64,000 nucleotides of DNA, taken from positions 62,001 to 126,000 of the forward strand of contig DATGJP010000011.1 of NCBI GenBank assembly GCA_035295125.1. The letters run 5' to 3'. Each line of letters begins with the position of its first letter. Within the stretch, counting starts at the first letter, position 1. Below are positions 44,539 to 53,411 of this stretch, in pieces. Below the pieces are notes generated by a model, which worked only from the letters and a program-made list of their open reading frames with translations, was not told the origin of the DNA and ran no database searches. A program made the translations under genes and the position numbers. Source of the DNA: JAICMB01 sp035295125. Its GTDB lineage: Bacteria > Acidobacteriota > Terriglobia > Bryobacterales > Bryobacteraceae.

Positions 44539-46359
44539 ATGATTGGGGAAAAAACAAAGAATTCCGTTCCATGGCGCGGCATCCTGGCGCTTGCCGCCAT
44601 GCTGCTTTTAGTGATGCCCGTCTTTGGGCAGACAGCGAAGTCGTCCAACGCAGTAGAAGAGTACTCCACGTTCGATCTCAGCATCAACGGAGGTTGGCAA
44701 TGGTTTCCGGGAACGAAGGCCGCCAAACTCGACAGTGGCCCGATCGTGGGGGCCCGCTTCGATTATGACTTCGCCAGCCATTTCGGCTGGGAAGTAGGCT
44801 ATATCTTCGGCCGCAACGACGTTCTGTTGACGCTTTTCCCCGGGCCGATCATCACCACGTTCGACGCTCATTCGAACCAGTTGGCAACCAACATCATGGT
44901 CTATGCCACCCGCCGGGAATCCCGTATGCGTCCTTTCGTGACCATCGGACCGGGCGCCGTCTGGTTCGATCCGGTGAGCAAGACGGTTCCCGGACCGCAA
45001 GGATCCAATTCCGTATACAACCTGAAAGGCCGGGTGAGCCCGGCGCTCGTATACGGAGGCGGATTGAAGATCGGCATTACGAGCCAGTTTGGAGTGCGCT
45101 TTGACGCCCGCGGCGTGTGGACGCAGACGCCGCACTGGAATCTTCCCGACGTTTCGATGGGACCGCTCGGCCCGTACAGTCCCCGCAGGACTACCGAGAA
45201 CGCATGGCAGACGACCATGGGCATCGTGTTCCGCTTCGGCGGCAGGTCGGAAGCTCCGGCGCCCGCGCCGGCTCCCACGCCCGCACCTGCTCCTCCGCCG
45301 CCTCCGAGGGTCACCACGAATCTTGTGGTGGACAGCGTCCGCGGAGCGCACGACATTTGTCAGGGCGATTCGCTGACGCTTCAAGCCGTCGCATCGGGTT
45401 GGCCCTCCGATCAGTCTCCGACCTACTCCTGGACACTTAACGGCGAGCCGGTAGGCGGCAATTCCTCCAGTCTCAACGTTCCAGCCAGCCGCTCCGGTCG
45501 ACAGGAAGCGGTTGTGCGTGTGAGCGCGGGCGGAGATACCAAGTCCTCGCAGGCGGTCACCTTCAACATCCGGCCGTATGCGCCGCCCACCGTGGACTTC
45601 ACCATTTCGCCGTCCACCATCACTCGTGGAACCAAGGTCCCGCTGAACGCTACCGCGCGTGGATCCGACTGTAGCGGGGCGATCACTATCACCTACAGCG
45701 CCGACGACGGCACTATCGACGGCAGCACCTTCGACTCCACCACGGTCTCCTTCGGCGCCGCCACGGGCCGTGTACAGACCAAGACGGTCAACATCACGGC
45801 AACCGCTCGCGACGAGAAGGGCGGCACGGGCTCGGCTCGCGCCAGCGTCGTCGTGACACAAACTCCGGAAGCCCGCCGGCTCGACGATATCGTATTCGGC
45901 TCCGGTAACGCGCGCGTTAATAATTGCGCCAAGCGCCTGCTGCTCGAAGAGCTCACAGGCCTGCTGCGCGATAACCCCGGCTCCAAGGTGATCCTGGTCG
46001 GTCATCGCGACTCTCAGGAGAAGGGACCGGGCATTGCAACGCTCGATCGCCGCCGCGTGTTGAACGCTGTGGCCGTGCTGAGCGCCGGAACCGGTATTTG
46101 CCCATCGCTTGACCTCAGCAGGGTGCAGGTCGATTGGGTCGGCACCGACCAGGCCTCGGCAACCCGTCCGTCCTTCTGCGGCACCTCCACGACCGTGAAG
46201 GAACGCAAGGGTCAGGAGATCACCGAATCCGATAGCCGGGCGCAGTATCGCCGGGTGGAAATCTGGTTCGTGCCCGCGGGCGCCGCTATGCCTTCGGGAG
46301 TTCGGCCGCCGAAAGAAGTGCCGGCCGCCGAAGTGAAGAAGTTAGGCTGTCCGAAGTAA
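44539..46359 (+). CDS. OmpA-family outer-membrane protein with Ig-like domain
   Basis: 606 residues. After a signal peptide (ILALAAMLLLVMPVFGQ) the first about 230 residues alternate as for an eight-strand barrel (FDYDFASHFGWEVGYIFG). A Pro/Ala linker (about 235-255) and two beta-sandwich parts (about 260-450, SYSWTLNGEPVG-like) follow. The C-terminal OmpA peptidoglycan-binding domain (about 450-600) has VILVGHRDSQEK and TLDRRRVLNAVAVL, and the spacing of conserved Arg is normal. It ties the outer membrane to the wall. It follows the propeller gene and may be co-transcribed with it. Confidence 0.88.
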   Translation: MIGEKTKNSVPWRGILALAAMLLLVMPVFGQTAKSSNAVEEYSTFDLSINGGWQWFPGTKAAKLDSGPIVGARFDYDFASHFGWEVGYIFGRNDVLLTLFPGPIITTFDAHSNQLATNIMVYATRRESRMRPFVTIGPGAVWFDPVSKTVPGPQGSNSVYNLKGRVSPALVYGGGLKIGITSQFGVRFDARGVWTQTPHWNLPDVSMGPLGPYSPRRTTENAWQTTMGIVFRFGGRSEAPAPAPAPTPAPAPPPPPRVTTNLVVDSVRGAHDICQGDSLTLQAVASGWPSDQSPTYSWTLNGEPVGGNSSSLNVPASRSGRQEAVVRVSAGGDTKSSQAVTFNIRPYAPPTVDFTISPSTITRGTKVPLNATARGSDCSGAITITYSADDGTIDGSTFDSTTVSFGAATGRVQTKTVNITATARDEKGGTGSARASVVVTQTPEARRLDDIVFGSGNARVNNCAKRLLLEELTGLLRDNPGSKVILVGHRDSQEKGPGIATLDRRRVLNAVAVLSAGTGICPSLDLSRVQVDWVGTDQASATRPSFCGTSTTVKERKGQEITESDSRAQYRRVEIWFVPAGAAMPSGVRPPKEVPAAEVKKLGCPK

Positions 46360-46380
46360 TTGGAGGGTGCGGCACCGACA

Positions 46381-46408
46381 GTGGGACAGGCGAAAAAGCC
46401 TGTCCCAC
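46381..46408. repeat. Single CAGGC hairpin
   Basis: GTGGGACAGGC-GAAAAA-GCCTGTCCCAC, an 11-bp perfect stem. The sequence matches the first half of the paired element at 33286. It lies just before molbindin and after the OmpA-like gene and could also act as a weak terminator, though no T-tract follows. Confidence 0.75.
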
Positions 46409-46426
46409 CTGTTGCCTAATAGAGGT

Positions 46427-46633
46427 ATGGCACTATCGGCAAGGAATCAACTACCAGGAACCGTTGAAAGCATCCATCTTGGAGAGGTTATGGCGCATGT
46501 CGTCGTGCGGGTTGGAGAGAACCTCATCGAAAGCGTGATCACAAGAACCAGCGCGGAGGAGCTGGCCCTCCAGAAGGGCGATGCCGTCCGCGTGGTGGTC
46601 AAGTCGACGGAAGTGATGATTCAAAAGGACTGA
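46427..46633 (+). CDS. Molbindin (TOBE/Mop domain protein)
   Basis: 68 residues from ATG 46427 with AGAGG just upstream. MALSARNQLPGTVESIHLG, VVVRVGENLIESVITRTSAE and KGDAVRVVVKSTEVMI cover a single complete TOBE/Mop domain, which binds molybdate or tungstate as an oligomer. A longer extension to 46367 is rejected: it runs through the repeat. No molybdate transporter genes are adjacent. Confidence 0.88.
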   Translation: MALSARNQLPGTVESIHLGEVMAHVVVRVGENLIESVITRTSAEELALQKGDAVRVVVKSTEVMIQKD

Positions 46634-46728
46634 GGTACCATTTTTTGCGCCCCGCCAGTACCGCCGGCACATAGGCGGCCTAAAGGCCAAGCCACTTAGT
46701 TTTCGGGAACGGCGAGTTTCATAGTGCC

Positions 46729-46836
46729 GTGATGCAGGCTGTTAGCCTGCGGCGGGTTGTTAACCCGCCCGTAGCTCTGAACAAGCGCCGACCAGCGCCG
46801 GTTGGCAACCGGCGGCAGGATGGCATCCTGCATCAC
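46729..46836. repeat. REPIN-like element, complete copy
   Basis: 108 bp bounded by GTGATGCAGG and its reverse complement CCTGCATCAC. The left arm has GCAGGCT-GTT-AGCCTGC and GGCGGGTT-GTT-AACCCGCC (46734-46769). A linker of about 26 bases follows. The right arm has GCCGGTT-GGC-AACCGGC and GGCAGGAT-GGC-ATCCTGC (about 46797-46831). It is two REP-like units facing each other, the defining form of a REPIN. It occupies the gap after gyrB. Confidence 0.85.
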
Positions 46837-46897
46837 ACAGGCAGCCGAACTACTCTGCGCTACCGCGGGTATCGTGCCATGGCGGTCCATGGCTCTT

Positions 46898-49351
46898 TTA
46901 CACGTCCAGGTTGCGTACGTCGAGCGCGTTTTCCTCGATGAACTTGCGGCGGCTCTCCACGTCCTCGCCCATCAGCGTCGAGAAGATCCCCTCGGTCTCC
47001 GCCAGGTCCTGTAAATCGACCTTGAGCAGCGTTCGCTTCTCAGGATTCATCGTTGTATCCCAAAGCTGCTCCGCATTCATCTCGCCGAGACCCTTGTAGC
47101 GTTGTATATTGACTTCGCGCGTTCCCTCGCTCTTTACGTGATCGAGCAGTTCACGCCAGGTCGGCAGAGTCTCCGATCGTGAATCCCGCATCACCGCAAA
47201 CGGTGGCTGATTGTACTTGGCCACCTGCCGCGACATGGCGCGCAGCCGGCGATACTCCGCCTCTGTCGCCAGCTCGATGCTGATATGGCGGGTCGCGTTG
47301 GTGGGGTCGTGATAGGCGATTTGCCACGCTTCGTGCTCTTCGTCCGAATGCTCCGCGTCCTTCTCGATCTCTGCCGTGACTTTGGCGGCCTTCAGTGCTT
47401 CAATGACCGCGTCAACATTCCGCCGATCTCCGAAGTCGGCTTTCGAATCGATGTGGTACGTAACATTGGAAACGATCTCGACGACGCGCGAGTCGCGCAG
47501 GCGCCGCTCCATGCGGCGGTAGATCTGCTGAAACTCATCGAGCGACATCAGGAAAGCACGCAACTCCGCGCCTTCGAGCCGAACCTTTACGGCCGTCTCC
47601 ACCGTGAGGTTCTCCGTCGCCCGCCGCAGGATCTCGCGAGTGAATTCCTTGTCGTCCTTGATGTACTTCTCCGATTTGCCCTTCTTGATGCGGTAGAGCG
47701 GCGGCTGCGCGACAAACACGTTGCCCCGCTTAATCAATTCCTGCATGTGCCGGAAGAAGAACGTGAGCAGCAGCGTCCGGATGTGCGAGCCGTCGACGTC
47801 GGCGTCGGTCATGATGATGATCTTGTGGTAACGCAGCCGGGTAGGGTCAAAATCATCCTTGCCGATGCCGGTGCCGACGGCCGTGATCATCGAACGGATT
47901 TCGTCATGGCCCAGCATCTTGTCATAGCGGGCCTTCTCGACGTTCAGGATCTTTCCTTTCAGCGGCAGGATGGCCTGGAAGCGCCGGTCACGGCCGGCTT
48001 TGGCGGTGCCGCCGGCCGACTCGCCCTCAACCAGGAACAGCTCACAGCGCTGCGGATCTTTCTCCTGGCAATCGGCAAGCTTGCCAGGCAAGCCACCGGA
48101 ATCCAGGGCACCCTTCCGCCGCGTTAAATCCCTCGCTTTGCGAGCCGCTTCCCGCGCCCGGGCCGCGTCAATCGCCTTGCCGACGATCTTGCGCATCACC
48201 GCGGGATTCTTATCGAAATACTCGCCCAGCTTCTCATTCACGAACTGAACGACAAAGCCCTGAATGTCGCTGTTGAGCTTGCCCTTGGTCTGACCTTCAA
48301 ACTGCGGCTGCGGCAGCTTGACGCTGATGACAGCGGTAAGGCCCTCACGAACGTCATCACCCGTGAGATTCTCTTTGACGTCTTTAAACAACCCGGCTTG
48401 CTGGCCGTAGAAATTGATGGTACGCGTGAGAGCGCTGCGGAATCCGCTCAAATGCGAGCCGCCGTCAACGGTATTGATGTTGTTCGCGAAGCTGAAAATG
48501 CTCTCCGAATAGGCGTCGTTGTACTGCAGCGCTACTTCCATGCTGAGCGTGCCACCGTTGGGCAACTCGCGATCGGCCTCGAAGTGAATCGGCTTCTCGT
48601 GCAGCACCGCCTTCCCGCGATTGAGGTGCTTGATAAATTCCGCTATGCCGCCGCTGTAATGAAAGTCGTGCTTCTTCGGCGGATCGACACGCTCATCCTC
48701 CAGCGTGATCGTCAAACCCTTGTTGAGGAAGGCCAGCTCCCGCAACCGCTGCGACAAGGTGTCGAAATTGAATTCGGTGACGTCCATCACCGTCGGATCC
48801 GGCTTGAACGTAACCTTCGTACCGCGTTTGTTGCCGGCCCGGCCCGTGCGGGTCAGCGGACCTTTGGGAATCCCGCGCTGATACTCCTGTTCCCAGGTGT
48901 ACTTCTCGCCACGATCCACGTTCGGCGCGCGCCAGATGACGAGCTGCAGCGATTCGGACAATGCGTTAACGCAACTGACACCGACGCCATGCAGACCACC
49001 TGACACCTTATAGCTGTTCGAATCGAACTTGCCTCCGGCATGCAGCTTGGTCATTACCACTTCGGCGGCCGAGACGCCTTCCTCGGCGTGCATGTCTACC
49101 GGAATGCCACGCCCGTTATCCACCACCGTGACGGAATTGTCGATGTGGATCGTGACGTTGATCGTGTCGCAATAACCCGCGAGCGCTTCATCGACGGAAT
49201 TGTCCACGACCTCGTAAACGAGATGGTGCAAGCCGGCTTCGGTTGTCGAACCGATATACATCGCCGGCCGTAAACGTACCGCTTCTAATCCTTCCAGCAC
49301 TTTGATGCTGCTCGAATCGTAAACGCCTGGCGTGACTTCCTTTGTGGCCAT
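46898..49351 (-). CDS. gyrB: DNA gyrase subunit B
   Basis: 817 residues. The GHKL ATPase domain has the N-terminal VRLRPAMYIGSTTEAGLHHL, VDNSVDEALAGY, VVDNGRGIPV and GGLHGVG. The TOPRIM part has LFLVEGESAGGTAKAGRDRR and MTDADVDGSHIRTL, and the end RYKGLGEMN is normal. With GyrA it introduces negative supercoils. A Glu/His-rich stretch at about 650 (VTAEIEKDAEHSDEEHE) is a lineage-specific insertion. It lies 34 bases downstream of dnaN. Confidence 0.97.
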   Translation of the reverse strand: MATKEVTPGVYDSSSIKVLEGLEAVRLRPAMYIGSTTEAGLHHLVYEVVDNSVDEALAGYCDTINVTIHIDNSVTVVDNGRGIPVDMHAEEGVSAAEVVMTKLHAGGKFDSNSYKVSGGLHGVGVSCVNALSESLQLVIWRAPNVDRGEKYTWEQEYQRGIPKGPLTRTGRAGNKRGTKVTFKPDPTVMDVTEFNFDTLSQRLRELAFLNKGLTITLEDERVDPPKKHDFHYSGGIAEFIKHLNRGKAVLHEKPIHFEADRELPNGGTLSMEVALQYNDAYSESIFSFANNINTVDGGSHLSGFRSALTRTINFYGQQAGLFKDVKENLTGDDVREGLTAVISVKLPQPQFEGQTKGKLNSDIQGFVVQFVNEKLGEYFDKNPAVMRKIVGKAIDAARAREAARKARDLTRRKGALDSGGLPGKLADCQEKDPQRCELFLVEGESAGGTAKAGRDRRFQAILPLKGKILNVEKARYDKMLGHDEIRSMITAVGTGIGKDDFDPTRLRYHKIIIMTDADVDGSHIRTLLLTFFFRHMQELIKRGNVFVAQPPLYRIKKGKSEKYIKDDKEFTREILRRATENLTVETAVKVRLEGAELRAFLMSLDEFQQIYRRMERRLRDSRVVEIVSNVTYHIDSKADFGDRRNVDAVIEALKAAKVTAEIEKDAEHSDEEHEAWQIAYHDPTNATRHISIELATEAEYRRLRAMSRQVAKYNQPPFAVMRDSRSETLPTWRELLDHVKSEGTREVNIQRYKGLGEMNAEQLWDTTMNPEKRTLLKVDLQDLAETEGIFSTLMGEDVESRRKFIEENALDVRNLDV

Positions 49352-49385
49352 TAGACTCCTTCGATGTAATTCCTGGACCGATGCC

Positions 49386-50492
49386 TCAAATTCGCATCGG
49401 CATCACAACATAGCGGTAGCTGTAGTTGCCATCGCCGCCGCTAGGCTGCAACTCACCCGCGCTCTGAGGATCGCGGAAATGAAACGCTACCTGCTGCTCC
49501 TGCACCGCGCGGAGGAAATCGAGCAGATACTGCGCATTGAAACCAATCTCAACTGAATTGCCGCTGTAGTCCGACGGGATGGTCTCTTCGCTCTCGCCGG
49601 TCTCCGACAGAGAGGAATGTATCTTCACCTCGCCGGGCAGCACGCGCAAACGAATCGCGCGCGAACGCTCATCGGCGAACTGGGCGACACGTTCGATGGA
49701 ACCCCGCACTTCATCACGATTCAGCACCACGGTGTTCGTGTGTTCTTTGGGCAGAACCCGCTCAAAATCCGGGAAGTTGCCTGTGAGTTTACGGCTCAAA
49801 AGCAGCCGATCCCCCAGGCGAAAGAACAGATGATTATCATCGCCCGAAAACTCCAGGCGCGCGTCTGCTTCGCTATCCCCAGCCAGCTTCAGAAGCTCTC
49901 CCATGGCTTTTCGCGGCAACAACGCCCGGTAGCTCGCCGGCAACTCCATGGGTGTCTCTATCATCGCCATGCGATGTCCATCCGTGGCCACCATGGTCAA
50001 AGCCGTCGGCTTCAGGATCAGCATCGCGCCGTTTAACGTGAATCGCGATTCCTCGGCGGAGATCGAAAAGATCGTCTTGCTGATCATCGAAGCCAGCACG
50101 CTGATAGGAATCTCCGCCAGCTTTTCCGGCATCTCGGGCAACTCCGGAAAGCTTTCGCGCGACATACCCGCGATTCGCGTTCTGGAACGGCCACTGACCA
50201 GGCTCGCCCACTGATTCTCCTGGAGCTTGACGTCCAGATCGCCATCAGGCAGCAGCCGGACGTAATCGAGCAGTTTCTTCGCCGGAATCGTACCGGCGCC
50301 CGGCTTTTTCACGCGTGCCGGACAAGAACACCGAATCCCCAGTTCCAGGTCAGTTGCCGTCAGATGGATCCGTTCTCCGTGTGCCTCAACCAGCACGTTC
50401 GAAAGAATCGGAATCGTAGTCTTCTTCTCGACCACGCCCTGCGACAGACTCAGTTCCCGCACAAGATCGGCTCTGCTGACTGTAAACTCCAT
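49386..50492 (-). CDS. dnaN: DNA polymerase III beta subunit (sliding clamp)
   Basis: 368 residues, the usual length. The start MEFTVSRADLVRELSLSQGV is the typical N-terminus; ATG 50492 has AGGAG 9 bases upstream, which supports it over ATG 50534. Three clamp-domain repeats are visible (LRELSLSQGV, FTLNGAMLILKPTALTMVATDGHR, ALRAVQEQQV near the end) and the C-terminus YRYVVMPMRI is conserved. The ring encircles DNA and holds polymerase. Between dnaA and gyrB in the leftward operon; no recF gene lies between dnaN and gyrB. Confidence 0.97.
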   Translation of the reverse strand: MEFTVSRADLVRELSLSQGVVEKKTTIPILSNVLVEAHGERIHLTATDLELGIRCSCPARVKKPGAGTIPAKKLLDYVRLLPDGDLDVKLQENQWASLVSGRSRTRIAGMSRESFPELPEMPEKLAEIPISVLASMISKTIFSISAEESRFTLNGAMLILKPTALTMVATDGHRMAMIETPMELPASYRALLPRKAMGELLKLAGDSEADARLEFSGDDNHLFFRLGDRLLLSRKLTGNFPDFERVLPKEHTNTVVLNRDEVRGSIERVAQFADERSRAIRLRVLPGEVKIHSSLSETGESEETIPSDYSGNSVEIGFNAQYLLDFLRAVQEQQVAFHFRDPQSAGELQPSGGDGNYSYRYVVMPMRI

Positions 50493-50757
50493 CGTCTCGG
50501 TGCTCCTATGGACCTTCCCTGTTTCCACGCTCATCTCTGTTCTTCTCTTTCAGATATATGTAAGTCTGATAGAACCGGATTCGTAGGGCCTGTGGATATG
50601 TTGATTTCTCTCTAAATTATACAAAACTCAGAAACTTTTCGCCACTGGAACCTGTGGGTTCTGAGGTGGAAAACAGTTCAAAAATCGGCCTTCGCCGAGC
50701 CTTGCACATGTTTCGACACCGTCCCGAGGACCCCTGGTGTGGAAAACAAAAGCAACT
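50493..50757. other. dnaA-dnaN intergenic region with DnaA-box-like sites
   Basis: 265 bases without a gene. ATATCCACA-type box on the minus strand at 50591-50599 (plus-strand TGTGGATAT), and TGTGGAAAA at 50738-50746, both one base from the consensus TTATCCACA. An AT-rich run lies at about 50600-50640. It may be part of the origin or regulate dnaN. No third strong box was found. Confidence 0.6.
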
Positions 50758-52065
50758 CTAATGTAATGAATCACTTAGCTTGTGGATCAAGCTGTTCAAA
50801 TCCGGGTCCTTCTGACGCAGCCTCTCAATCTTCTGAATCGAATGCAAAACCGTCGTGTGGTGCTTGCCCCCGAATGCCCTCCCGATCTCGGGGAGCGAAG
50901 CCGGCGTAAGCTCCTTGGCGATGTACATGGCGATCTGTCTGGGGTAGGCGATCGCCTGTGCATTGCTCTTTTGCTTGAGTTGCGTTCCTTGCAGATTGAA
51001 GTGCTCAGCTACGGTCCGGATAATCAGGTCCAGGCTGATTTTGCGCTCCGGACCATGAGTCAGGTGCTTCAACACCTGCTGCGCCATTGCGAGGTTGACC
51101 GGGGTTCCAGTAACCGAGGAATACGCAATGAGCTTCACCAGTGCGCCTTCCAGTTCGCGCACGTTCGACTTGGTCTTTGTGGCGATGAAGATTCGTACAT
51201 CTTCCGGAAGACGGATGCCCTCGCTCTCTGCTTTCTTGTCGAGAATCGCCATTTTCGTCTCGAGATCCGGGGGTTGCACGTCCACCATCAATCCCCATTC
51301 AAATCGTGAGCGTAAGCGTTCCACAAGGCCGGGAGTGTTTTTCGGGGGTGAGTCGCTTGAAATCACAATCTGCTTCTGATGCTCGAACAGGGCATTGAAT
51401 GTGTGGAAGAACTCTTCCTGCGTACGTTCTTTGCCGCTGAGGATCTGGATGTCATCGATCAGCAACACGTCCGCCGAGCGGTAGTGTTGATGAAAAACCT
51501 GCATGCGATCGAGCTTGATGCAGTTGATCATCTCGTTCATGAAGCGTTCACTCGACGTGTAGATGATCTTCATGCCGGCATAATGATCGGTCAGCGAGCG
51601 GCCGATCGCATGCATCAGGTGCGTCTTTCCCATACCTACCCCACCGTAGATGAACAGTGGGTTATAAGTTTTCGAGGGAACTGTTGCCACCGCCTTTGCG
51701 GCCGCATGCGCAAATTGATTGCATGATCCGACGACGAACGTATCAAATGTAAACTTCGGGTTGAGGTTAATGGATGGCCCAAAAACCGGCTCCGGGGTGT
51801 CGATTCGGGGTCCCCGGGAGATTTCTTGAGAAAAAGGCAGCTCGTATGACACTTGAGTGATGGGCAGGTTCAGATCGCGTATGGCAGTCCACACTTCGCC
51901 GGCATACTCTTGTTGCATCCACTGCTTGGTCCCTTCATCGGGAACGGTAATACCAAGAGTGGCCCCGTCGAGGTACCGAAATTCGGCGCGAGATAACCAG
52001 TTCTGGTACGCCCCGCTGCTGATTCTTAGTGAGATCTGTTTCTTGATTTGTTCCCAGCAGTCCAT
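50758..52065 (-). CDS. dnaA: Chromosomal replication initiator DnaA
   Basis: 435 residues from ATG 52065 (MDCWEQIKKQISLRISSGAY), which fits domain I; a start 20 codons earlier overlaps DnaA boxes and is rejected. Domain III has the Walker A VGMGKTHLMHAI, IHYRSADVLLIDDIQ-type Walker B and DSPPKNTPGLVERLRSRFEW. Domain IV has GGKHHTTVLHSI, the DnaA-box-binding signature. It opens the origin and loads the helicase. A 3-base change near the sensor motif was not seen. Confidence 0.97.
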   Translation of the reverse strand: MDCWEQIKKQISLRISSGAYQNWLSRAEFRYLDGATLGITVPDEGTKQWMQQEYAGEVWTAIRDLNLPITQVSYELPFSQEISRGPRIDTPEPVFGPSINLNPKFTFDTFVVGSCNQFAHAAAKAVATVPSKTYNPLFIYGGVGMGKTHLMHAIGRSLTDHYAGMKIIYTSSERFMNEMINCIKLDRMQVFHQHYRSADVLLIDDIQILSGKERTQEEFFHTFNALFEHQKQIVISSDSPPKNTPGLVERLRSRFEWGLMVDVQPPDLETKMAILDKKAESEGIRLPEDVRIFIATKTKSNVRELEGALVKLIAYSSVTGTPVNLAMAQQVLKHLTHGPERKISLDLIIRTVAEHFNLQGTQLKQKSNAQAIAYPRQIAMYIAKELTPASLPEIGRAFGGKHHTTVLHSIQKIERLRQKDPDLNSLIHKLSDSLH

Positions 52066-52411
52066 TCGTACGCAACTTATGCACAAGTTTTCCACAATCT
52101 GTGGAAAATCGGTTCGGTTCCTCAACTCCAGTGGAGCTATTCAGGCACTCGTTCGCCGGATCAAACGACCGGCTAAACTTTAGCGGAAACGCCAGTCTAG
52201 CACAAAATCAAAATTGGCCAAGCGGACGCCGATCCTTTTTTTTCTACTTTGTTTTGAGTTGTTTGCAGATATATCATCCAAACAACCTGATACACAAATG
52301 TAACAGAGGACCTTAGAATTTAGGGTGTTCAACCGGGGTAAGCCGCTGGTACCGTTCCACTTGAAATTGACAGCGGCGTATCACCGGAGAGAGAATGGAA
52401 GTTCCGCGAGC
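52066..52411. other. Origin-like region upstream of dnaA
   Basis: 346 bases without a gene. DnaA-box-like sites: TTATGCACA (52077-52085), TTTTCCACA (52088-52096) and inverted TGTGGAAAA (52100-52108), the last two forming a close inverted pair just before dnaA. AT-rich tracts include T8 near 52232 and the segment about 52195-52305. Together with the dnaA-dnaN gap this is the best candidate for oriC, split around dnaA. The remainder up to tRNA-Gly shows no gene. Confidence 0.65.
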
Positions 52412-52487
<76 letters not shown>

Positions 52488-52607
52488 TCCTTTCTCTTTT
52501 CGGCTCCCCACACATTGTGAGTCCAGGCTGGGATGTACAAAGCTGAAAAGTCAGCTACTACCGACCGCAATTTCTGCAAAGAGTTCCTTCCGCGTTTGCC
52601 TTAAAAC

Positions 52608-53066
52608 ATGGACATGACAGCTACAACAGCCTACAAAAACGCAGTTTCGGCCATGCTGATCGATCGCTGGGAGCAGACGGGCTCCAAGCTTCTGAGTCTG
52701 GCCCAAGGTTTTCCCGGAGAGAGCTACGAGACCGCGCCCGTGAACAGTGTCCGCACATTCGGCGGTGTGCTGAGGCACGTAGCGTTTTGGAACAACTACC
52801 TCGCCGACAAGTTACGAGGCCTGGAAGCCGACGACAGTGCGAACGAGTTGCCCCAGGCTAAGTACGGCACGAAACAGCAGGTCCTCACCGCCTTGGCAAA
52901 GAGCACGGAAGACGCCGCCATCGCTTTGCGGGCGCGCGCGGACGGGCTCGATTCCGAAGCCGCCGCATTGGTGGAAAGCTTCATCGAGCATATATGCGAA
53001 CACTACGGCCAACTGGTTGTCTACTCGCGCTGGGCGGGAATTGCGCCCCCAGCTTCACAAAGCTGA
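52608..53066 (+). CDS. DinB-family metal-binding protein
   Basis: 152 residues. A four-helix-bundle protein with His residues in LRHVAFWNNYL (about 54) and IEHICEHYGQLVVYSRW (about 126-130), matching the His-x-x-x-His metal site of DinB/YfiT-like proteins. Members act as thiol-dependent hydrolases or transferases; the role of this one is unknown. It begins about 120 bases after tRNA-Gly. MDMTATTAYKN is the likely start. Confidence 0.82.
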   Translation: MDMTATTAYKNAVSAMLIDRWEQTGSKLLSLAQGFPGESYETAPVNSVRTFGGVLRHVAFWNNYLADKLRGLEADDSANELPQAKYGTKQQVLTALAKSTEDAAIALRARADGLDSEAAALVESFIEHICEHYGQLVVYSRWAGIAPPASQS

Positions 53067-53171
53067 CGAACGCGGCACACTTCACTTCGGGAGGGGAGTG
53101 GGCTCCACCTGCATCGGAAACATCGAACATACCAGCAACCGTTTGCGTAAGATAAAAACGAAGGCGATTCC

Positions 53172-53366
53172 ATGATCAAATTCATTTTGTGGTGCATCCT
53201 CTTCGTGCTCTGCTGGCCGCTCGCCCTGGTGGCCCTGTTCCTCTACCCGATCGTCTGGCTGCTCCTGTTGCCGTTCCGTGTCGTTGGAATTGCAGTCGGG
53301 GGAGCACTGAGCCTCGTATCCGCCATTATCTTCCTTCCCTTCCGGCTGGTCAGCAGAATCGCCTAA
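53172..53366 (+). CDS. Small membrane protein
   Basis: 64 residues, almost entirely hydrophobic: two helices (LWCILFVLCWPLALVALFLY and IVWLLLLPFRVVGIAVGGAL) separated by a Pro-containing turn, and a third hydrophobic segment at the end. The ATG follows AGGCG 9 bases upstream. No family recognised. Confidence 0.6.
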   Translation: MIKFILWCILFVLCWPLALVALFLYPIVWLLLLPFRVVGIAVGGALSLVSAIIFLPFRLVSRIA

Positions 53367-53411
53367 GTTCCGAAACTTAGCTTGCAGGAGACTACGTTAA
53401 ACTAGCCTCTT

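Noticed and set aside
44608..46005. 465-residue minus-strand frame
   Set aside because: Antisense to the OmpA-family gene; Arg/Gly-rich shadow.
47285..48127. 280-residue plus-strand frame
   Set aside because: Antisense to gyrB, whose motifs are complete.
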